Under the pieces are notes generated by a model. The model ran no database searches, was not told where the DNA came from, and saw only the letters and a list, made by a program, of their open reading frames with translations. A program made the translations under genes and the position numbers. DNA of 64,000 bases from Flammeovirga pacifica (GTDB lineage: Bacteria > Bacteroidota > Bacteroidia > Cytophagales > Flammeovirgaceae). Positions 29,858 to 37,612 of the stretch are shown one piece after another (positions within the stretch are counted from its first letter, which is position 1; each line of letters opens with the position of its first letter). The stretch spans positions 1,481,881 through 1,545,880 of the forward strand of contig NZ_JRYR02000001.1 of assembly GCF_000807855.2 (NCBI RefSeq), written 5' to 3'.

Positions 29858-31222
29858 TTAAAGAGTTGATAAAAAACTAATTAAATCGTCTGAAATCATT
29901 ACATCATCATCTGTAAAGACTCCAACCGACTGATATAGTGCATTTTGTTCTAACAACTCGGTTAATTTAGTGGCTAAAGAAAAAGAAGAACAAACAAGCG
30001 CTTTTATTTTCAAGGGTTCTTTTCTACCTAATCCAGAAGCTCTGAGATTATCCTGAAGCTTTGCTTTAATCCAAGCTTCAGGTGCTTCATCAACATAAAT
30101 AATTGTGCTATTACACAACTGTAAATGTCTCTGATGCTGCCTTCTCATCATTTTAGCCCCTTGTCCAACATCCAAATTCAAAACACCAAACCCCATAGAA
30201 TTGAGTTTCTGCTTAAGCCCTTCAGCTTTAACTTTATCTATATTATCATTCATAATATAAACCTTACGTTTATACATATCATCAATATCTTCTAAGTCTT
30301 TTTCATGCCTAGAATCCATTAATTCGCCGTGTAATATAGATTTGAACTTCTCAAGATCAGTCCTAAAAGTTAGGGTAAATTCGTGTTCATCTATATTTTT
30401 CAATAGCTTTTCAACATAAAACTTACGTTTATCGGTTTGAAAACGAATAGCTGGCGGCACCCAAACAAACTTTTTTAAAGCATTTTCATTCTGTTTTACA
30501 TAGGTTTCTGACACTTTTTCTTCCCATTCTTGAATAGAGAATAAATCGTTATCAGAAGGTGTCCCATTCCTTCCACCTACTAGATGGATAGATAATTCAG
30601 ATTTTTGAAGATCTTGCCATTGAGATTTTGATATTTCTTCGGTTTCCATACCATAATTTGAAGTAGGAAGTAATTTATACCCATAAGCTTTTAAGTCTCT
30701 TTTGAGTAGAATTCTTTCCATTCTTAAATCATCTGATGTCTCTCCTAAGAAAAGATATCTTTGACCTCGGCTACTTATTGATCTATCATTGTATTCATGA
30801 ATATCTAAAGCTAAATCAGAGATTAATAACCAAAAATACACACGATACCCTTCTTGAATGGGTAAAGTTAAAGTGATCTTTTTATTTATTCTTGTCTCAA
30901 ATTTAGATAAGTAATAAGGTTGAATTTTTTTTAATGAATCCGGTTGATATTCATAGGGTAAATCATGTAAGAGTAGCTTATAATTACTTTTTAAAGGATC
31001 AATTTCAATATCATTTGTGTATTTAGTATTATCCATCAAAAAATAAATAACTACATCTGAATCTGAAAGAATATGATGATCTTGGCTAACACGTGTTTCA
31101 ATATCTACTTCTTTCATCTCTTTAAAAGAAACTTGAAGTGCATCAGATAATAAATATCCAAGCTCTTGATGTTCTTCATCCCGATCAGACTGAATAGAAA
31201 CACATACAATTTGTATTAGCAT
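29858..31222 (-). CDS. Tripartite TIR-like/Rossmannoid protein
   Basis: 454 residues with no signal peptide or membrane helix. Three alpha/beta segments are visible: about 1-140 (IQIVCVSIQSDRDEEHQE ... DSDVVIYFLMDN), about 154-300 (RYLFLGETSDDLRMERILLK ... SELSIHLVGGRNG) and about 318-454 (RKVYIMNDNIDKVKAEGLKQ ... LQLCNSTIIYVDEAPE). The middle one most resembles the TIR/DUF4062-type lead-in seen upstream of STAND proteins: a beta strand, then D-R-x-E-R, a helix, G-Y/H-x-L-L-P, and S-E-L-S-I-x-L-V-G. No proven NADase Glu can be placed with certainty. It is the first gene of the minus-strand cassette and lies 46 bp upstream of the STAND gene. Confidence 0.6.
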   Translation of the reverse strand: MLIQIVCVSIQSDRDEEHQELGYLLSDALQVSFKEMKEVDIETRVSQDHHILSDSDVVIYFLMDNTKYTNDIEIDPLKSNYKLLLHDLPYEYQPDSLKKIQPYYLSKFETRINKKITLTLPIQEGYRVYFWLLISDLALDIHEYNDRSISSRGQRYLFLGETSDDLRMERILLKRDLKAYGYKLLPTSNYGMETEEISKSQWQDLQKSELSIHLVGGRNGTPSDNDLFSIQEWEEKVSETYVKQNENALKKFVWVPPAIRFQTDKRKFYVEKLLKNIDEHEFTLTFRTDLEKFKSILHGELMDSRHEKDLEDIDDMYKRKVYIMNDNIDKVKAEGLKQKLNSMGFGVLNLDVGQGAKMMRRQHQRHLQLCNSTIIYVDEAPEAWIKAKLQDNLRASGLGRKEPLKIKALVCSSFSLATKLTELLEQNALYQSVGVFTDDDVMISDDLISFLSTL

Positions 31223-31303
31223 AGAAAAATCAATTAGTTCTTCAGTAGTTTAAAATGTTTACCTAAACAAATATACATTCATTAACAATAAAGCAAATAC
31301 GGT

Positions 31304-31340
31304 AAAAAAAACGACCCAACACAACATTGAATCGTTTTTT
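31304..31340 (-). terminator. Terminator after the aldo/keto reductase gene
   Basis: A 9-bp AT-rich stem (31306-31314 with 31332-31340) with a 17-nt loop and a minus-strand T tract lies between the aldo/keto reductase and the TIR-like gene. It is weaker than the others in this window. Confidence 0.55.
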
Positions 31341-31368
31341 ATCTTTAAAATTTATATTTATCAAAGAA

Positions 31369-32199
31369 TTATACTAATTCACTCTCTGAAATTTCATCTA
31401 ATAACTTCATATCTTTTTCAGATAATTCAAAATTAAAAAGTGCGGAATTTCTCAATAAGTGGTCTCTTTCTTCTGCTTGAGGTAAGGTTACCACTCCATT
31501 TTGAAGAATCCACCTAAGGGCAATTTGAGACGCATCTACATTATACTTTTTTGCCAATTTTTTCACTTCTTCTAATTCTAAGACCTCTCCATGCTTTAAG
31601 GCACCAATAGATATCAATTGAATACCTGTACTTTCACAGAACTCCAACATTTCTCTGTTCATTACAAGAGGATTGAATTCTATCTGATTAGTTACTGGAA
31701 AAACATCTGCATTATCAATTAGCATTTGTAATTGTGTAGTAGTGAAATTACAAACCCCTATAGCACGCACTCTTCTTTCTACATATAGTTGTTCTAAAGC
31801 ACGCCATGTCTCTTCAGTTGATTCGTCTAAAGGATGTTCAATTAGCAGTAAATCAATATATTCTAGGTTTGACTTTCTTAGTGTCTCATTAAAAATGCTG
31901 ATTGTTGACTTAAAACCATGAAAATCATCTCCTATTTTTAATGAAATAAATAAATCACTTCTGTCGATTGGAGATTCATTGAGTGCCTTTCCAAAGCCAA
32001 TCATGTTGTTATACCTTGTGGCACAATCAAAATACCTGTAGCCGATACTTAAAGCTCTTTTTGTGGCGTTGTAAATTGGCATTCCTTCGGAAATTTGCGA
32101 CACATTCATGCCTAAGAAAGGCATTTTTACGGTGTTACGAAGTGTGAAAGTTCCATTAATATCAAAGATATTGAACTTACGTCTGTTAAAGCTAATCAT
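31369..32199 (-). CDS. Aldo/keto reductase with Glu in the catalytic His position
   Basis: 276 residues of the AKR family, an NADPH-dependent carbonyl reductase fold. Asp58 and Tyr63 (FDCATRYNN) and Lys88 (FISLKIGDD) match the catalytic Asp, Tyr and Lys. The usual LIHWP motif reads LIEHP (119-123), so Glu121 stands where the catalytic His is expected. GVCNFTTTQLQ and LRWILQNGVVTLPQ are typical AKR segments. In steroid 5beta-reductases (AKR1D) the same replacement is known and changes the reaction to double-bond reduction, but the substrate here is unknown. It appears to be a single gene. Confidence 0.85.
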   Translation of the reverse strand: MISFNRRKFNIFDINGTFTLRNTVKMPFLGMNVSQISEGMPIYNATKRALSIGYRYFDCATRYNNMIGFGKALNESPIDRSDLFISLKIGDDFHGFKSTISIFNETLRKSNLEYIDLLLIEHPLDESTEETWRALEQLYVERRVRAIGVCNFTTTQLQMLIDNADVFPVTNQIEFNPLVMNREMLEFCESTGIQLISIGALKHGEVLELEEVKKLAKKYNVDASQIALRWILQNGVVTLPQAEERDHLLRNSALFNFELSEKDMKLLDEISESELV

Positions 32200-32395
32200 A
32201 ATTTCTGTTGTCTATGGTTGTTATGTTATCGTTAATCTGTGTGTTTGTCTTTATGTATTAGCAATATCAATTAAATCTTCTTTACAAACATTGATAAATA
32301 TCAGTGTAAAAAGTACTTTTAATCAGTCAATTTTTTGCGACCTTTTTTATATATTAGGTGTCTGCTTCAAGTGTCACAATACGACTTATCATCAG

Positions 32396-33667
32396 TTAAT
32401 AATTGTACTTATTCTTCCACATATTCTTTAGTCGATTAAGCATTTCTTGTTCTCTTGGGTTTTGCTTTGGCTGATAGATTATTTTCCCTTCTAAACTTTC
32501 TGGCATATATTCCTGAGGGTGAAAGCCTTGAGGGTCATTATGAGGATATATATATGACTCTGAATAACCTAATTCTTTCATTAAGGACGTTGCTGCATTT
32601 CTTAAATGAAGTGGTACAGGTAAATCGCCCGTTGTCTTTACTATTTTTTGAGCATCTTTTATTGCTGCATATGCTGCATTACTTTTAGGCGAACTAGCAA
32701 GATAAGTTGTTGTTTGAGATAAGATAATTCTTCCTTCTGGCATACCTACAAAATGTACCGCTTGCATACAATTATTGGCCATAATTAATGCTGTTGGGTT
32801 AGCATTTCCTATATCTTCCGCTGCAGAAATGATTAAACGTCTTGCTATAAATTTAGGGTCCTCACCTCCTTCAATCATTCTAGCTAACCAATACACGGCC
32901 GCATTAGGGTCTGAACCTCTTATTGATTTTATAAATGCTGATATAATATCATAATGAGCATCCCCTTTTTTATCATAATGAACAGCTTTCTCTTGTGCAA
33001 TTAAAGCCACTAGATCATCATCAATCAACAGTTCATCCTTCTCATTCTTTTTAGCTGCTTCTACAGACAATTCTAAAAGGTTCATCAAACGTCTCGCATC
33101 ACCTCCAGAATATCTTAAAAGTGCCTTGTGTTCCTTAATATTGATTTCCTTCTTTTTTAATACTACATCCTGACTTAATGCTCTATGTACAAGTTGAAGA
33201 AGATCCTCTTTTTTCAAATTTTCTAAAACATAAACTTGTGACCTTGAAATTAAAGCCGAATTAACTTCAAAAGAAGGATTTTCTGTTGTAGCGCCAATTA
33301 AAGTGACAATACCCTTTTCTACCGCATTTAACAAGGCATCCTGTTGAGATTTAGAAAACCTATGTATTTCATCAATAAATAAAATAGTACCGTAAGCAAA
33401 ACTAGCCTCTTTAATCACTTCTCTCACCTCTTTTACCCCTGCACTTACAGCACTTAATGTTTTAAAAGGTCTTTTGGTTGATTCTGCCAAAAGTCTAGCT
33501 AAAGTGGTTTTCCCAACGCCAGGAGGTCCCCATAAAATCATTGAAGGTATAGTTTTACTTTCAACCATTCTTGTAAATACTCCTTCAGGACCTAATAAAT
33601 GTTTTTGACCAGCCACTTCTTGAATGGATCTTGGACGCATACGTTCTGCTAGTGGGGTAGCTACCAT
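32396..33667 (-). CDS. rarA: Replication-associated recombination protein RarA (MgsA)
   Basis: 423 residues of the AAA+ RarA/MgsA/WRNIP1 family, which acts at stalled replication forks. Visible are Walker A WGPPGVGKTTLARLL (45-59), Walker B ILFIDEIHRFSKSQQDALL, sensor-1 LIGATTENPSFEVN and the C-terminal tetramerisation part (PEGRIILSQTTTYLASSPKSNAAY). Length and all motifs agree with the family. It is transcribed singly or with the aldo/keto reductase, 196 bp downstream; that gap shows no clear terminator. Confidence 0.93.
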   Translation of the reverse strand: MVATPLAERMRPRSIQEVAGQKHLLGPEGVFTRMVESKTIPSMILWGPPGVGKTTLARLLAESTKRPFKTLSAVSAGVKEVREVIKEASFAYGTILFIDEIHRFSKSQQDALLNAVEKGIVTLIGATTENPSFEVNSALISRSQVYVLENLKKEDLLQLVHRALSQDVVLKKKEINIKEHKALLRYSGGDARRLMNLLELSVEAAKKNEKDELLIDDDLVALIAQEKAVHYDKKGDAHYDIISAFIKSIRGSDPNAAVYWLARMIEGGEDPKFIARRLIISAAEDIGNANPTALIMANNCMQAVHFVGMPEGRIILSQTTTYLASSPKSNAAYAAIKDAQKIVKTTGDLPVPLHLRNAATSLMKELGYSESYIYPHNDPQGFHPQEYMPESLEGKIIYQPKQNPREQEMLNRLKNMWKNKYNY

Positions 33668-33786
33668 AATACTTACTTTAATTATTGATGTTGCAATTTA
33701 AATCAAAAAATGATTCTATTTATAGCAATTGTTTAATTTATTAGAATACTCTCATTAAATTAAATGTTATTGAGAAATCATCAGCA

Positions 33787-33820
33787 TAAAAAAAGGCCAG
33801 ATGATGTTTCACCTGACCTT
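33787..33820 (-). terminator. Terminator of guaB
   Basis: A 12-bp stem with two G-U pairs (33793-33804 with 33809-33820) and a minus-strand T tract (33787-33794) lies 20 bp after the guaB stop. Confidence 0.85.
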
Positions 33821-33840
33821 CAAAGTATATTTTCTTAAAA

Positions 33841-35316
33841 CTATCCTTTAGAAGAGTAGTTTGGAGCTTCTCTTGTAATTGTTACATCATGTGGGTGAGA
33901 TTCCTTCACACCTGCACCAGTAATTTTCACAAATTTAGCTTCATGCAATTGTTCAATAGTACCAGCACCACAGTATCCCATACCTGCTTTTAAGCCACCT
34001 ACTAATTGATACAATACTTCTTCTACTTTACCTTTGTAAGGAACACGACCAGCGATTCCTTCAGGCACTAGTTTTTTAACATCATCTTCTGCATCTTGGA
34101 AGTAACGATCTTTTGAACCTTGATTCATGGCTTCCACAGAACCCATACCACGGTAAGATTTAAATTTACGACCTTCAAAGATAATCATATCTCCAGGAGA
34201 TTCGTCAGTACCTGCTAATAATGATCCGATCATTACTACATTAGCACCTCCAGCGATAGCTTTCACTAAGTCACCTGAGAATCTAACACCACCATCTGCA
34301 ATAAATGGAACGCCCATCTCTTTCAAGACTGAAGCCGCTTCAAACACTGCTGATAATTGTGGAACACCAACACCTGCGATAATACGTGTAGTACAGATAG
34401 AACCAGGACCTACACCTACTTTAATACCATCAGCACCTGCTTCTGCTAAAGCTTTAGCAGCTTCTGCAGTGGCGATATTACCAACGATAACATCTAGATC
34501 TGGAAATTCTTTCTTTACTTTTTTCAAGCAGTCGATTACACCTTTAGAGTGTCCGTGTGCTGTATCGATACCGATTACATCAACACCAGCTGCTTTTAAT
34601 TCTGATACTCTTTCCATGATATCAGCAGTAACACCTACAGCTGCACCAACTCTTAAACGACCGTACTTATCTTTACAAGCATTAGGTCTGTTTTTATTCT
34701 TAAGAATATCTTTGTAAGTGATCAATCCAACCAATTTGTTAGACTTACTTACGATAGGAAGTTTTTCAATTTTGTGTTCTTGAAGAATGTCTTGAGCTTC
34801 TCCTAAAGTCACACCATCTGCAGCAGTGATTAGATCACCTTTAGTCATCACATCTTTTACTGCAATAGTTAGATCTTTTTGGAATCTCAAATCTCTATTG
34901 GTTAGGATACCAATAAGAATTCCCTCATCATCAACCACTGGAATACCGCCAATTTTGTATTCCCTCATTAATTCGTTTGCTTCGAATAATGTTTTGTTTG
35001 CGGTTAACGTCACAGGATCTAAAATCATCCCTGACTGAGAACGCTTGACTTTTCGTACTTGGGAAGCTTGTTGTTGAATGGTCATGTTCTTGTGGATAAA
35101 ACCTAATCCACCCTCTAATGCCATAGCAATTGCCAGGTCAGCCTCTGTCACTGTATCCATCGCCGCTGAAACTAAAGGTATGTTTAGTGCGATGTTTTTT
35201 GTCAACATTGTTGTAGTGGTAGTATCTCTTGGAAGAATTTCTGAGAAACCTGGTCTTAAAAGCACATCATCATATGTGAGTGCTTCGTACAAAACTTTAC
35301 TTGGATCGATAGCCAT
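33841..35316 (-). CDS. guaB: Inosine-5'-monophosphate dehydrogenase
   Basis: 491 residues that oxidise IMP to XMP with NAD, the first committed step of GTP synthesis. The catalytic Cys loop is [10 protein letters not shown], with [17 protein letters not shown] and the flap RVPYKGKV. Two CBS domains ([30 protein letters not shown]) interrupt the barrel at about 95-210. The ATG at 35316 is used; a TTG at 35325 would add three residues only. A promoter with both elements lies just upstream, so the leader is about 30 nt. Confidence 0.97.
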   Translation of the reverse strand: MAIDPSKVLYEALTYDDVLLRPGFSEILPRDTTTTTMLTKNIALNIPLVSAAMDTVTEADLAIAMALEGGLGFIHKNMTIQQQASQVRKVKRSQSGMILDPVTLTANKTLFEANELMREYKIGGIPVVDDEGILIGILTNRDLRFQKDLTIAVKDVMTKGDLITAADGVTLGEAQDILQEHKIEKLPIVSKSNKLVGLITYKDILKNKNRPNACKDKYGRLRVGAAVGVTADIMERVSELKAAGVDVIGIDTAHGHSKGVIDCLKKVKKEFPDLDVIVGNIATAEAAKALAEAGADGIKVGVGPGSICTTRIIAGVGVPQLSAVFEAASVLKEMGVPFIADGGVRFSGDLVKAIAGGANVVMIGSLLAGTDESPGDMIIFEGRKFKSYRGMGSVEAMNQGSKDRYFQDAEDDVKKLVPEGIAGRVPYKGKVEEVLYQLVGGLKAGMGYCGAGTIEQLHEAKFVKITGAGVKESHPHDVTITREAPNYSSKG

Positions 35317-35352
35317 TTGAAGCAAATAATTTAACTGTTATTATTTGCGATG

Positions 35353-35382
35353 CAAAATTATAACTTTAATCGGTTTCTCAAT
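35353..35382 (-). promoter_or_regulatory. Promoter of guaB (ATTG-N18-TAATTTTG)
   Basis: On the minus strand the -7 box TAATTTTG (35353-35360) follows ATTG (35379-35382) by 18 bp, close to the Bacteroidota consensus. The sequence continues as TTTTGCATCGCAAAT, a motif also seen before dapD and queD. Confidence 0.7.
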
Positions 35383-35442
35383 TATATTTTGAACTTTTTT
35401 TTCCGAATATACTATAATACTTAAAAAACTGATTTTCAGAGC

Positions 35443-35481
35443 ATAAAAAAAGGACACACCTATTCATTTAGGAGTGTCCTT
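35443..35481 (-). terminator. Terminator of the tRNA-Val array
   Basis: Arms at 35450-35457 and 35474-35481 form an 8-bp stem with a partly paired loop, followed on the minus strand by a run of seven T. It lies 11 bp downstream of the last tRNA of the array. Confidence 0.75.
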
Positions 35482-35491
35482 ATCTTTTATG

Positions 35492-35566
35492 TGGGACGTA
35501 TTGGATTCGAACCAATGACCCCCTGCTTGTAAGGCAGGTGCTCTAAACCAACTGAGCTAACATCCC
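35492..35566 (-). tRNA. tRNA-Val (UAC), copy 1 (last in the transcript)
   Basis: 75 nt on the minus strand. Acceptor arms GGGATGT/ACGTCCC, D arm GCTC/GAGC, anticodon loop CTTACAA (anticodon TAC at 35529-35531) and T-loop TTCGAAT are all intact. CCA is not encoded. Confidence 0.95.
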
Positions 35567-35594
35567 AATTTACACTAAAACAAGTGTAGATTGG

Positions 35595-35669
35595 TGGGAC
35601 GTATTGGATTCGAACCAATGACCCCCTGCTTGTAAGGCAGGTGCTCTAAACCAACTGAGCTAACATCCC
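35595..35669 (-). tRNA. tRNA-Val (UAC), copy 2
   Basis: 75 nt, with the same sequence as copy 1 over all arms: acceptor GGGATGT/ACGTCCC, anticodon TAC, T-loop TTCGAAT. Confidence 0.95.
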
Positions 35670-35686
35670 AATAAATAATTTGATTG

Positions 35687-35761
35687 TGGGGCGTACTGGA
35701 TTCGAACCAGTGACCCCCTGCTTGTAAGGCAGGTGCTCTAAACCAACTGAGCTAACACCCC
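35687..35761 (-). tRNA. tRNA-Val (UAC), copy 3 (acceptor variant)
   Basis: 75 nt. The acceptor is GGGGTGT/ACGCCCC and the T stem ACTGG/CCAGT; these changes are compensatory, so the fold is intact. Anticodon TAC. Confidence 0.95.
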
Positions 35762-35784
35762 AATAACACCTTCTGTGTAATAGG

Positions 35785-35859
35785 TGGGACGTATTGGATT
35801 CGAACCAATGACCCCCTGCTTGTAAGGCGGGTGCTCTAAACCAACTGAGCTAACATCCC
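35785..35859 (-). tRNA. tRNA-Val (UAC), copy 4 with an anticodon-stem mismatch
   Basis: 75 nt of the common acceptor type. The 5' anticodon stem is CCCGC against GCAGG, so the third pair becomes C-A rather than T-A. All other arms are intact. Anticodon TAC. Confidence 0.88.
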
Positions 35860-35877
35860 AAAAAATAATTCTGATCG

Positions 35878-35952
35878 TGGGGCGTACTGGATTCGCACCA
35901 GTGACCCCCTGCTTGTAAGGCAGGTGCTCTAACCCAACTGAGCTAACACCCC
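35878..35952 (-). tRNA. tRNA-Val (UAC), copy 5 with altered T-loop and D-loop
   Basis: 75 nt of the GGGGTGT acceptor type. The T-loop reads TGCGAAT, so the near-universal T55 (pseudouridine site) is G. One D-loop T is also G. The stems and anticodon TAC are kept. It may be a decaying copy. Confidence 0.8.
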
Positions 35953-35975
35953 AATAACACCTTCTGGGTAATTGG

Positions 35976-36050
35976 TGGGACGTATTGGATTCGAACCAAT
36001 GACTCCCTGCTTGTAAGGCAGGTGCTCTAAACCAACTGAGCTCACACCCC
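35976..36050 (-). tRNA. tRNA-Val (UAC), copy 6, mosaic acceptor stem and G8
   Basis: 75 nt. The 5' acceptor arm is GGGGTGT (variant type) while the 3' arm is ACGTCCC (common type), leaving a G-T wobble pair. Position 8, nearly always T, is G. The variable loop has GGAGTC. Anticodon TAC is kept. The pattern looks like recombination or gene conversion between copies. Confidence 0.8.
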
Positions 36051-36073
36051 AATAACACCTTCTGTGTAATTGG

Positions 36074-36148
36074 TGGGACGTATTGGATTCGAACCAATGA
36101 CCCCCTGCTTGTAAGGCAGGTGCTCTAAACCAACTGAGCTAACATCCC
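36074..36148 (-). tRNA. tRNA-Val (UAC), copy 7 (first in the transcript)
   Basis: 75 nt with intact arms of the common acceptor type GGGATGT/ACGTCCC and anticodon TAC. It lies 42 bp downstream of the array's -7 box. Confidence 0.95.
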
Positions 36149-36190
36149 AATAAATCTTTTTTCTTGACACCGTTTGTGTCATTGCGAGTG

Positions 36191-36221
36191 CAAAGGTAAG
36201 GGTAGATCTTATAGTTACAAA
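36191..36221 (-). promoter_or_regulatory. Promoter of the tRNA-Val array (TTTG-N19-TACCTTTG)
   Basis: On the minus strand TTTG (36218-36221) and TACCTTTG (36191-36198) are separated by exactly 19 bp, a perfect match to the Bacteroidota TTTG/TAnnTTTG pattern. A 6-bp hairpin (36165-36181) lies between the probable start and the first tRNA. Confidence 0.8.
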
Positions 36222-36266
36222 CATTCTTGTGTAAAAAAAAGTAAATGATATAACTAAAGACTGAAA

Positions 36267-36321
36267 TTCAAGCGTATAAAAAATTTAATTTTCTCAATAA
36301 TAAAATCTTTATACGCTTGAA
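36267..36321. repeat. 14-bp perfect inverted repeat after the L-2-hydroxyglutarate oxidase gene
   Basis: Arms at 36267-36280 and 36308-36321 enclose 27 bp of AT-rich loop, 6 bp after the stop codon on the minus strand. The following T tract is weak, so it is a possible terminator only. Confidence 0.6.
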
Positions 36322-36326
36322 AAATA

Positions 36327-37532
36327 TTATTTCTCTAACCTTTTGATTGCTTTTGCTGCAATTGTATCACCAATCGCTAAAGATGATGTTGCTGCAGGAG
36401 ATGGTGCATTTAGCACATTAATCATTCGATCCTCCTCCACAAATAAGAAATCATCAATTAATCCTCCATTCTTATCACATGCTTGCGCACGAACACCAGA
36501 CCCTCCAACTTTTAAATCTGATTGTTTTAAATCAGGAAGTAAACGCTGTAAAGCCTTTGTAAATGCTCCTTTTGAATAAGATCTATATACTTCACCCAAA
36601 CCTGTAGGCCAGTACTTTGATGCCACTTTTATGAATCCTTTCCAAGTTAGCGATTCAGCTAATTCAGAAATATTAACGTCGGTTTTCTTATATCCTTCAC
36701 GTTTATACGCTAGTACAGCATTAGGACCAGCCTCTACACCTCCGTTTATCATTCTAGTAAAATGAACTCCTAAGAATGGGAATGCAGGATCTGGCACTGG
36801 GTAAATCAAGTTTTTCACTAAATAGTGCTTACTTGGCTTGATTTCGTAGTACTCACCGCGGAAAGGAATAATTCTAACATCAAGTTGTTTTAATGCTAGT
36901 TGTGCTATTCTATCACTGTATAAACCTGCACAATTCACAATCAATTTAGATCGGAATGTTTCACGTCCAGTAATAACTTCAACACCAATACTTCCTAAAC
37001 GAATTTCTTCTACTTTGCTATTGAATCGTATTTCACCATTATATCTATCAGTAAATACTTCAAGATATTTTTTAGTGACTTCAGTATAATCAATAATACC
37101 TGTTTGAGGTACATAAAGACCTGCTATACCTGTACAATAGGGCTCGTATTCTTTGATTTGAGCAGCAGTCAATCTTTTTAAATCAGTTAAACCATTTTCT
37201 ACTCCTCTTTCATAAAGAGTATTTAAGTTTGCTAATTCTTTTTTATCTGTTGCTACTACAATCTTTCCACAAAGGTCATAATTTACACCCTCGTCGTCAC
37301 AGAATTTAATTAATTGATTATAACCATCAATACAGTTGAGTGCTTTATGAGACCCTGGTTTATAATATAATCCAGAATGAATGACACCACTATTATGTCC
37401 TGTTTGATGTTGTGCTACATCACCCTCTTTTTCAAGTACAAGTACTTTAAGATCTGGTTTCTGTTGTTTAATTTTCATTGCGGTTGCCATACCTACGATA
37501 CCAGCACCTACAATGATTACATCATAGACCAT
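36327..37532 (-). CDS. lhgO: L-2-hydroxyglutarate oxidase LhgO-like
   Basis: 401 residues of the FAD-dependent DAO family. The N-terminal FAD motif is VIIVGAGIVGMATAM (5-19), followed by the LhgO signature HNSGVIHSGLYYKPGS. Further on are IVNCAGLYSDRIAQLA and the C-terminal FVEEDRMINVLNAPSPAATSS. This family oxidises L-2-hydroxyglutarate to 2-oxoglutarate and passes electrons to the respiratory chain. Length fits LhgO (about 400-420). It follows thrS in the same direction but a 15-bp hairpin separates them. Confidence 0.85.
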   Translation of the reverse strand: MVYDVIIVGAGIVGMATAMKIKQQKPDLKVLVLEKEGDVAQHQTGHNSGVIHSGLYYKPGSHKALNCIDGYNQLIKFCDDEGVNYDLCGKIVVATDKKELANLNTLYERGVENGLTDLKRLTAAQIKEYEPYCTGIAGLYVPQTGIIDYTEVTKKYLEVFTDRYNGEIRFNSKVEEIRLGSIGVEVITGRETFRSKLIVNCAGLYSDRIAQLALKQLDVRIIPFRGEYYEIKPSKHYLVKNLIYPVPDPAFPFLGVHFTRMINGGVEAGPNAVLAYKREGYKKTDVNISELAESLTWKGFIKVASKYWPTGLGEVYRSYSKGAFTKALQRLLPDLKQSDLKVGGSGVRAQACDKNGGLIDDFLFVEEDRMINVLNAPSPAATSSLAIGDTIAAKAIKRLEK

Positions 37533-37565
37533 ACTTTGTTGTTATTTTAGTTTGTTATTTACTAA

Positions 37566-37598
37566 TAATGAGCTATCAAAAAGTTTGATAGCTCATTA
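37566..37598 (-). terminator. Terminator/strong hairpin after thrS
   Basis: A perfect 15-bp stem (37566-37580 with 37584-37598) with a 3-nt loop lies 15 bp after the thrS stop. The T tract is weak; function as a terminator or as an RNA-stability element are both possible. Confidence 0.7.
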
Positions 37599-37612
37599 TA
37601 TATTTATTTAAA

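Noticed and set aside
35492-36148. Regular direct repeats that could look like a CRISPR array
   Set aside because: The repeat unit folds as a tRNA with anticodon TAC; the spacers are only 17-28 bp and alike to each other.
35738-36224. Open reading frames of 60-119 codons across the tRNA array
   Set aside because: They are translations of the tandem tRNA genes (repeated near-identical peptide units), not proteins.
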